The notes under the pieces: generated by a model
Told to the model about the DNA's origin: nothing
Database searches by the model: none
The model's input: only the letters and a program-made list of their open reading frames with translations
Translations under genes and position numbers: made by a program
NCBI GenBank assembly: GCA_016840645.1
Contig: JAEORY010000097.1
Span: forward strand, 1 to 10,618
DNA from: Candidatus Borrarchaeota archaeon
GTDB taxonomy: Archaea > Asgardarchaeota > Sifarchaeia > Borrarchaeales > Borrarchaeaceae
Direction of reading: 5' to 3'
DNA length: 10,618 nucleotides
Shown here: positions 6,477-10,618 of the stretch, piece after piece
How the letters are laid out: each line of letters opens with the position of its first letter
How positions within the stretch are numbered: position 1 is the stretch's first letter

Positions 6477-7679
6477 TTGAGAGTACCTATCTATGTAATA
6501 AACATGAGAGGTCAACCGCTTATGCCTACCACACAACACACCGGCAAGCAGTTGTTACAAGAAGGCAAGGCTACAGTTGTAAAACGGTGTCCTTTCACCA
6601 TTCGGTTGAACTATGCCACTGGAGAGGCGACACAACCGATTCCATTAGGAGTGGATATAGGATTTACTGAAATCGGTTTTAGTGCCAAAACCGATACGTT
6701 AGAAGTTATTAGTGGGACTGTAACCTTGCGCCAGGATGTCTCAAACAAGCTTGCAGCAAGACGGAGGTATCGTAGAAACCGTAGAGGCAGATTAGGGTAT
6801 CGACCACCTCGATTTGATAACCGAACACGACCTGAAGGCTGGTTACCCCCTAGTATTCAGCACACACATGACTCACATCTTCGATTAGTGGAAACACTTG
6901 CCACACTACTTCCTATAACTTACAAAAGGATAGAAACTGCGAATTTCGACACATAGAAAATGCAGCAGCCTGAAATTACAGGCGTAGAATATCAACAGGG
7001 CACACTTCAAGGCTACGAAGTCAAAGAATATCTATTGGAGAAGTGGGGACGAAAGTGCGCTTATTGTGGTAAGAAAGCGATTCCCTTAGAAGTCGAGCAT
7101 ATTATCCCGAAAAGTAGAGGTGGAACGGATCGAGTGTCGAATTTGACGATCTCATGTCGGAACTGTAATCTCAAGAAGGGAGATCAGACCGCCGAGGAGT
7201 TTGGTTATCCTCACATACAAAACCAGGCAAAGAAATCACTTAAAGCGGCAGCCTGTATTAACAACATTCGTTGGAGGCTAGTAGAACAGTTAGAAGCAGA
7301 GTATACCTACGGATACGTCACTAAATACCAGCGTAACAAGCTAGGGCTGGAAAAATCACATGTGAATGACGCGTTCGTCATTGCCGGCGGAACAACCCAA
7401 GAACGCTGCAGACCGTACGAGGTCATTCAAGTAAGACGCAATAATCGTTCGTTACAGAAGAACAGAAAAGGATTCAAACCGTCTATTAGGAGACAGAAAT
7501 ACCAATTGCAACCGTATGACCTTGTCAAGTATAATAATAGAACATATAGAGTAAAAGGCGTCCATTGTTACGGAACACGAGTTGTGTTGGAAAATCCTAA
7601 AGGAAAAAATCCAAGTGTCGCAATTAACAACGTGGAGTTGATAAAATATGGAAAAGGGTTATTATTCGCCTTATGCTAG
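6477..7679 (+). pseudogene. iscB: IscB RNA-guided endonuclease, interrupted by one amber codon
   Basis: The full frame would be 400 codons, normal for IscB. In order it has the PLMP domain (motif at 14-17), RuvC-I with D60 in LGVDIGFTEIG, an arginine-rich bridge helix (about 93-116, RRRYRRNRRGR), RuvC-II with E153 in RIETANFDT, and an HNH domain with zinc cysteines C194/C197 and C227/C230, catalytic H208 ([13 protein letters not shown]) and N222. RuvC-III follows with H295 and D298 in EKSHVNDAF, then a C-terminal TAM-interacting region (about 340-400). IscB uses the omega RNA to cut double-stranded DNA and is the ancestor of Cas9. The start is TTG, fixed by AGGAGG. Codon 160 is TAG (6954-6956), where relatives have Gln in FD-x-Q-K, so a single CAG-to-TAG change explains it. 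Everything else is intact, so the mutation is recent, or the codon is read through, or two half-proteins are made: ATG follows the TAG after one codon (AAA), at the domain junction, which would allow coupled reinitiation. The final stop is also TAG. Confidence 0.9.
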
Positions 7680-7685
7680 TCTAAA

Positions 7686-7730
7686 CGCCTCTTTCCTCTC
7701 CACCTCAAAAGGTAGGAGTCTCCAGAGGCG
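7686..7730 (+). repeat. right-end subterminal palindrome of the IscB element
   Basis: An outer stem CGCCTCT (7686-7692) with AGAGGCG (7724-7730) encloses a 5/5 internal loop and an inner stem, CTCCACCT (7698-7705) with AGGT-A-GGAG (7710-7718), with a CAAA loop and a bulged A at 7714. The inner 21 nt match 15 positions of the left-end palindrome and the differences preserve pairing. The downstream arm ends in AGAGGCG, which also acts as a plausible ribosome-binding site for the following gene. Confidence 0.75.
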
Positions 7731-7736
7731 ATTTCA

Positions 7737-8342
7737 ATGAAAGAAAAAATCCTTGAAATAAATAAAAAGCAGTATAAGGTTCAATTAGTTGATGATGTAA
7801 ACGATTGGGAAATTCTTGATAGTTTGAAAAGTCGTGAAGATCCTCCTATTCGATACAGAATAATTGTTCGTAAGGAAAAAAACGTTCTTGCAGAGTATGT
7901 GAGAAATTTTAATGTGAAACCATCTTCTGCACATTTAAATAATTTTTTCAAGAAAATATTAAGAAATAAAGATTATCGAGGACAATATCTTAATAAAGGT
8001 GAATGGGACGATGTTATTGAATGGGACGATCCGGTTAATCCTAAAACAAGAGCTGCAATTAATCGCTTGAATTCTAAACCTATGAAAAAATTACGATTCA
8101 AGGATTTTGCCAACCTAAAGGTCGGCGGGAGAGATCATTTTTCCAGAATGAAAGAAGAGGAGTTGGATGCTATAATAAGTATAAGTGATAAAGCGTTCAT
8201 TGAAAGCCAATTAAATGGGGCAAACTTAATAGTTGTGGCTAAAAGATGGGTAGCCCGTGGACTACACGCGAGAAAAACCATTAGAAAAGTCAAAACTGAT
8301 GAAGAAATCAGAATTAATTTTGAAAAAAGTCGATCACGATAA
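7737..8342 (+). CDS. unknown lysine-rich soluble protein (201 aa)
   Basis: I do not recognise a family. The product has no signal peptide or membrane helix and is rich in Lys, Arg, Asp and Glu. The N-terminal part (1-60) looks like beta strands with alternating charged and hydrophobic residues (KILEINKKQYKVQLVDD, YRIIVRKEKNVLAEYV). The middle (about 85-105) is unusually acidic, with EWDDVIEWDDPVNP, and the C-terminal part (about 110-201) looks helical and basic. The ATG at 7737 overlaps the last base of the IscB element, and AGAGG (7724-7728) in the element's terminal hairpin lies 8 nt upstream, so its translation start now depends on the insertion. It lies in the same frame as iscB. It converges with pyrF, 58 nt away. 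The clean length and start support a real gene. Confidence 0.65.
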   Translation: MKEKILEINKKQYKVQLVDDVNDWEILDSLKSREDPPIRYRIIVRKEKNVLAEYVRNFNVKPSSAHLNNFFKKILRNKDYRGQYLNKGEWDDVIEWDDPVNPKTRAAINRLNSKPMKKLRFKDFANLKVGGRDHFSRMKEEELDAIISISDKAFIESQLNGANLIVVAKRWVARGLHARKTIRKVKTDEEIRINFEKSRSR

Positions 8343-8400
8343 TTAAAACTGAAAATTCAAAATATATCTAAAGTCAACCAAATGGGACGGATACGAGCCT

Positions 8401-9108
8401 CTATAATTCTAAAGCTTCTTTACAATATTTTTTTGCAGCCTCTCGCATGTCAGATGCACCATATATCGCACTTCCGACAATCCCATAAGCAGGTAATCCT
8501 TCTGTTGCCTCAAATGCCGACTTAATATCTCCACCTTGACGCCCGATGCCAGGCATACAAAACATAGGTTGTGAAATTTCATTTTTTAGGAGTTTTACAT
8601 AGTGATTTATTCGTTCTGGTTTATTTCCAGGGCCAATAAAATATGTTACACCGTTTCTTGCGCCAGTCAAATACATTTCCTCGACGGCCTCATCTCTAAT
8701 GAAGCCTCCCTCACTCGATAAATACCGAGGATGAGTCATTTCGCCTCCAACCAAAGGTATGAGATCCTCACTAAATAGAGCACTTATGAATGCCTCTTCG
8801 GTTACGGGTCCAGCTTGTGGGAAAATGATAACTCCAGTAATACCACTCGCTTTGCATGTTCGTGCAAAAAGCTCCCCCATTTGAGGAATATCTGTACCTG
8901 CCTTTTGATGATCATAAATAATAGGCAAATCTGAATGCTTTTCGATGGTGTCAACTACAGTTTGTAATCCGTGACCTAAACCCAATGAAAAACCTACTTT
9001 GTAGCCTACGATTCCCTCAATACCAGCCGTCAATTCAACTAGATTTTCTAAATCGGATACGCTCTTAACATCGCAAGCAGGGATAATTCCGTATTTTAAA
9101 TGAAACAC
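8401..9108 (-). CDS. pyrF: orotidine-5'-phosphate decarboxylase, variant active-site spacing
   Basis: The TIM-barrel enzyme of the OMPDC/HUMPS superfamily converts OMP to UMP in the last step of de novo pyrimidine synthesis, in the cytoplasm. I chose GTG at 9106-9108 because GGTGAG lies just upstream, giving 235 aa, normal for the family; a GTG at 9148-9150 would add 14 residues but has no ribosome-binding site. Motifs seen: D13 in IIPACDV, K37 in VGYKVGF, D66/K69/D73 in YDHQKAGTDIP, PGIGRQGGD (186-194) for phosphate binding, and IVGSAIYGA (210-218). The canonical catalytic motif is D-x-K-x-x-D; here it is D-x2-K-x3-D. The usual Arg of VGRAI is Ser (S212), while an Arg (R189) stands in the phosphate loop where Ala is common. 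The stop is TAG, the only TAG among the intact host genes here. It shares a short intergenic region with the divergent gene at 9222. Confidence 0.85.
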   Translation of the reverse strand: MFHLKYGIIPACDVKSVSDLENLVELTAGIEGIVGYKVGFSLGLGHGLQTVVDTIEKHSDLPIIYDHQKAGTDIPQMGELFARTCKASGITGVIIFPQAGPVTEEAFISALFSEDLIPLVGGEMTHPRYLSSEGGFIRDEAVEEMYLTGARNGVTYFIGPGNKPERINHYVKLLKNEISQPMFCMPGIGRQGGDIKSAFEATEGLPAYGIVGSAIYGASDMREAAKKYCKEALEL

Positions 9109-9176
9109 TTTTTTCTCACCTTTTTCATTCCTGTTCAATCGGAAGTTCACATGATTTCATAATTCTAAGCAAACAA

Positions 9177-9186
9177 TGTATTTAAG
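9177..9186. promoter_or_regulatory. shared TATA-like element of the divergent genes pyrF and 9222-9935
   Basis: TGTATTTAAG reads as a TATA-like box on the plus strand and as CTTAAATACA on the minus strand. In the plus direction a start about 25 nt away falls near 9206, 16 nt before the TTG of the unknown gene. In the minus direction it falls near 9156, about 48 nt before the preferred pyrF start. No other good TATA box lies in the gap. Confidence 0.4.
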
Positions 9187-9221
9187 TCGCATTAGTAAAA
9201 AAATAATCAGGTTCTGATCTC

Positions 9222-9935
9222 TTGAAACTTATCAAATTCCAAACTGAAAACTACGATTGTTGGACTGCAAAGGTTGGCGAAGTCTTAATAAATGATACTG
9301 CAATCCCCGTCTACGAGATCAGTGTGAACCCTAAAGATATTGAATCACTATTGAATTATTTTGAGGACGGATTTAAAGAGGAAAAATACGAACAGGAATT
9401 CCTTGACGCGTTTCAGAAGCAATTCAACGAAATTCATATGGAAGAGCCACTTTTTCTTATTTTCATCCTTGGCGAGATTGATTGCTATATTTTTGATAAA
9501 GTATTTGCACGCGATATAACCCCTATAACGGGATTTTTAGAGGTACGAATGCCACACGTTGAGTGGGGAGAGTGGATTACATGGAAGGAATCACCAGCTG
9601 TCGCCGATAAACTTGAAATAGATGAGGCATTTCGGACGGCCTTTGAAAAATGGGTACTCGCTAAGTATCTACAACTATTATTTGGGGATAAGAATTTAAC
9701 TTTCGCTCTTCCTCGCTACGGTTCTGAAAAAGACTCCCTACTGATTAGCGAACGTGATTTCGCAAATGGTGGAATAAATATTGGCAAGATTAAGGGTTAC
9801 ATACATTGGAACAAAGTTGCTGGTCTTCATCACAATCTATACGCCATTTGGGACGAAGAAACAGGTTGGAGAAAACAAAAGCTTACTGAAGAAGATTTGG
9901 AGTTGTTACACAAGGATTTGACCAAAAATCGATGA
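9222..9935 (+). CDS. unknown soluble protein (237 aa)
   Basis: No family is recognised. The protein lacks signal and membrane segments. Residues 36-75 look helical and strongly charged (KDIESLLNYFEDGFKEEKYE), residues 75-150 mix strands and aromatic-rich turns (PHVEWGEWITWKE), and the C-terminal half holds RYGSEKDSLLISERDFANGG and an aromatic/histidine stretch GYIHWNKVAGLHHNLYAIWD. Two adjacent histidines and several Asp/Glu could bind metal, but no known motif is met. TTG at 9222 is the only possible start after an in-frame TAA at 9204-9206; AGGT eight bases upstream is a weak ribosome-binding site, and the predicted leader is short. It is divergent from pyrF and may share its promoter element. 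Length and clean composition support a real gene. Confidence 0.65.
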   Translation: MKLIKFQTENYDCWTAKVGEVLINDTAIPVYEISVNPKDIESLLNYFEDGFKEEKYEQEFLDAFQKQFNEIHMEEPLFLIFILGEIDCYIFDKVFARDITPITGFLEVRMPHVEWGEWITWKESPAVADKLEIDEAFRTAFEKWVLAKYLQLLFGDKNLTFALPRYGSEKDSLLISERDFANGGINIGKIKGYIHWNKVAGLHHNLYAIWDEETGWRKQKLTEEDLELLHKDLTKNR

Positions 9936-9942
9936 CACACAG

Positions 9943-10062
9943 ATGGGGTTTTTAATGATAAAAGATTGCTCACTGTTATATAAGAACCCCTCTAAAGATA
10001 AATTGATTAGTTATGAACTAAAAGAAATCGACTTCAGACATTTCAAGGCAATTAGGAACTAG
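9943..10062 (+). CDS. doubtful small ORF (39 aa)
   Basis: Seven bases after the stop of the 237-aa gene, ATG GGG opens a 39-codon frame ending in TAG. It is basic and unremarkable (for example DCSLLYKNPSKDKLISYELK). There is no good ribosome-binding site, a strong TATA-like TTATATAAG lies inside it (9977-9985), and its end overlaps the convergent RHH gene by 11 bases. It could be a co-translated micro-protein, but chance is as likely. Confidence 0.2.
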   Translation: MGFLMIKDCSLLYKNPSKDKLISYELKEIDFRHFKAIRN

Positions 10063-10213
10063 GAGGTACCCCTTTTTCCCATACTTCTCGCTTCAAGAGA
10101 TCTCTGACTGCGACACGAATCGCTTCGCTCCGTGACGGATATACGCCTATTCGAACTAATGTATCAAGCCCCTCAAGATATTTCTCAGGCAATTTAACCG
10201 AGATAAGTTTCAT
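10052..10213 (-). CDS. ribbon-helix-helix (CopG/Arc-type) DNA-binding protein, 53 aa
   Basis: The protein begins MKLISVKLPEKYLEGLDTLV: the strand ISVKLP pairs with a second subunit to form the DNA-reading ribbon, followed by helix A (about 9-22), the turn GVYPSRSE (23-30) and helix B (AIRVAVRDLLKRE, 31-43). This is the standard RHH_1 layout and size for archaeal dimeric regulators. The start is ATG, with AGGAGG (10221-10226, minus strand) seven bases upstream; the stop is TAA. Its promoter region holds a 16-bp and a 9-bp palindrome with the same GGTA/TACC arms, so autorepression is likely. No PIN, RelE or other toxin gene follows on the minus strand, so it looks like a solitary regulator rather than a toxin-antitoxin partner. 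Confidence 0.85.
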   Translation of the reverse strand: MKLISVKLPEKYLEGLDTLVRIGVYPSRSEAIRVAVRDLLKREVWEKGVPPSS

Positions 10214-10237
10214 ACAAAATCCTCCTCATGAGAGCTT

Positions 10238-10277
10238 GGTATTACCTCCTATATAAGGGAGGGTATTACGTAATACC
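10238..10277 (-). promoter_or_regulatory. operator/promoter of the RHH gene with repeated GGTATTAC sites
   Basis: GGTATTACGTAATACC (10262-10277) is a perfect 16-bp palindrome, and GGTATTACC (10238-10246) is a second palindrome with one unpaired centre base, 24 bp from arm to arm. Between them the minus strand reads CTTATATAGG (10249-10258), a TATA box placed about 25 nt before the ribosome-binding site. A second TATA-like sequence (TTATATAAAC, 10279-10288) flanks the outer site. Sites on both sides of the TATA box fit repression by the RHH protein encoded directly downstream. Confidence 0.65.
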
Positions 10278-10337
10278 GTTTATATAATATAAAAATAAAG
10301 AGACTCAATCTTTTGGTAGATATAAAAAAACTCGTGA

Positions 10338-10571
10338 TTAGACATCTTTATAGGTCTTACGTGGCTTTGGTGCGCAACTTGGACAGAGACGCAAACTTCG
10401 TAGTCTACGAACGCCTCCATCCGATACATACATGCTAAGATGCCTAGCACAATCACCACAAACCGATTTTCCGCAAAGATCACATGCTAGAACTTTTGCG
10501 TCATCCCCTGAGATGTCGCCGGGTTCTCCACCAATTGCGTTTCCGCAATTCACGCAAACAGTTTTTTTCAA
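10338..10571 (-). CDS. cross-brace zinc protein with four CxxC pairs (77 aa)
   Basis: Four CxxC pairs stand at C6/C9, C30/C33, C38/C41 and C63/C66, with H44 close to the third. Spacings of 20, 4 and 21 residues between pairs are those of cross-brace, two-zinc folds such as FYVE, RING or PHD fingers, where pairs 1+3 and 2+4 bind the two metals. Archaeal proteins of this type are mostly uncharacterised; phosphoinositide or ubiquitin functions should not be assumed. The start is TTG at 10569-10571, because AGGAGG (10579-10584, minus strand) is seven bases away, whereas the TTG two codons further up abuts it. The stop is TAA. The gene has its own TATA-like sequence (about 10604-10613) and a 14-bp palindrome near the start site. 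The RHH gene follows on the same strand after 124 nt with its own promoter. Confidence 0.7.
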   Translation of the reverse strand: MKKTVCVNCGNAIGGEPGDISGDDAKVLACDLCGKSVCGDCARHLSMYVSDGGVRRLRSLRLCPSCAPKPRKTYKDV

Positions 10572-10583
10572 ATCCAATCCTCC

Positions 10584-10597
10584 TATCTAATTAGATA
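10584..10597 (-). promoter_or_regulatory. 14-bp palindrome between TATA box and ribosome-binding site of the zinc protein
   Basis: TATCTAATTAGATA is a perfect palindrome. It lies just upstream of the ribosome-binding site and downstream of the TATA-like TATTTAATT (10605-10613 on the minus strand), where a repressor would block transcription. It differs from the GGTATTAC sites of the neighbouring RHH gene, so another regulator would be involved. Confidence 0.4.
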
Positions 10598-10618
10598 CAC
10601 TTCAATTAAATACAATCA

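Larger units (their letters stand above)
6209..7737 (+). mobile_element. non-autonomous IS200/IS605-type element carrying omega RNA and iscB
   Basis: The element has, in order, a left-end palindrome (6212-6232), the omega RNA region, an iscB gene in the same direction and a right-end palindrome (7686-7730). Both inner palindromes are 21 nt long with the same bulge position, as expected of DNA hairpins bound by a Y1 (HUH) transposase. No tnpA gene is present, so movement would need a transposase in trans. The edges are set by TCAA, found directly before the left end (6205-6208) and as the last four bases at the right (7734-7737). TTAC at 6209-6212, the IS608-type target, is an alternative left mark. 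No terminal inverted repeats or target duplications are expected for this family. The element ends precisely at the start codon of the next gene. Boundaries may be off by a few bases. Confidence 0.75.

Noticed and set aside
6262..6480. 72-codon plus-strand frame in front of iscB
   Set aside because: It covers the omega RNA region, has no ribosome-binding site, and its sequence follows RNA stems rather than protein patterns.
6477..7679. Cas9 or TnpB as the identity of the RuvC nuclease
   Set aside because: Cas9 is far larger with a REC lobe; TnpB lacks an HNH domain and a PLMP domain. Both are excluded by the PLMP and HNH motifs seen.
431..10066. 13-nt direct repeat TTAGGAACTAGGA at 431-443 and 10052-10064
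   Set aside because: About one such match is expected by chance in a window of this size, and the similarity does not extend beyond 13 nt.
10280..10483. 67-codon minus-strand frame overlapping the zinc protein
   Set aside because: It is a shifted frame of the CxxC protein, whose four cysteine pairs and ribosome-binding site mark the true frame.
10052..10577. Toxin-antitoxin pair made of the RHH protein and the zinc protein
   Set aside because: The zinc protein lies upstream with a separate promoter 124 nt away and has no toxin motif; no toxin gene follows the RHH gene.
1..10618. CRISPR array, rRNA or tRNA
   Set aside because: No regularly spaced repeats, no rRNA-like conserved blocks and no cloverleaf with a recognisable T-arm were seen by eye on either strand.

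Overview
The window looks like an archaeal chromosome segment, probably from an uncultivated mesophilic to moderately AT-rich lineage. The signs are TATA boxes of the CTATAAATA and TTATATAAG type, AGGAGG/GAGGTG ribosome-binding sites with many TTG/GTG starts, an archaeal-style orotidine-5'-phosphate decarboxylase, a small ribbon-helix-helix regulator, small CxxC zinc proteins and large GT-C membrane glycosyltransferases. No rRNA, tRNA or lineage marker is present, so I do not go below Archaea.

Layout. 1-437 has no convincing gene but holds a two-tier stem-loop that matches the terminal hairpin of the mobile element further on. 438-617 is the last 59 codons of an ABC exporter ATPase (minus strand), cut off at its 5' side. 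694-939 (zinc ribbon) and 985-2724 (GT-C glycosyltransferase A) lie on the minus strand and are probably co-transcribed. 2784-3102 shows weak, broken coding signal. 3169-4248 is an orphan polytopic membrane protein (plus), convergent with glycosyltransferase B (4353-5885, minus). The two glycosyltransferases share a domain plan: an N-terminal catalytic loop, many membrane helices, and an extracytoplasmic C-terminal domain containing a KA-N/H-TSPDE motif.

6209-7737 is the most distinctive part: a transposase-less IS200/IS605-type element carrying an IscB gene and its omega (HEARO) RNA. IscB is the RNA-guided nuclease ancestor of Cas9. All visible RuvC and HNH catalytic residues are present, but the reading frame is broken by one amber codon at residue 160, where the family normally has Gln, exactly at the RuvC-II/HNH junction. 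The two terminal palindromes share a 21-nt plan with paired (compensatory) changes and the same one-base bulge. The right end runs directly into the start codon of an unknown 201-aa gene (7737-8342) and seems to supply its ribosome-binding site.

The right part has pyrF (minus, about 8401-9108) divergent from an unknown 237-aa gene (9222-9935) around a shared TATA-like element, a 53-aa RHH regulator (10052-10213, minus) with a striking palindromic operator over its own promoter, and a 77-aa cross-brace zinc protein (10338-10571, minus) with its own 14-bp palindrome near the start site. The genes do not form one pathway; apart from the two glycosyltransferases and the IscB/omega-RNA pair, they appear to be independent units. 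The candidates for something new are the amber-interrupted IscB, the orphan IS-end hairpin at the left, the pyrF variant active site and the unknown proteins.
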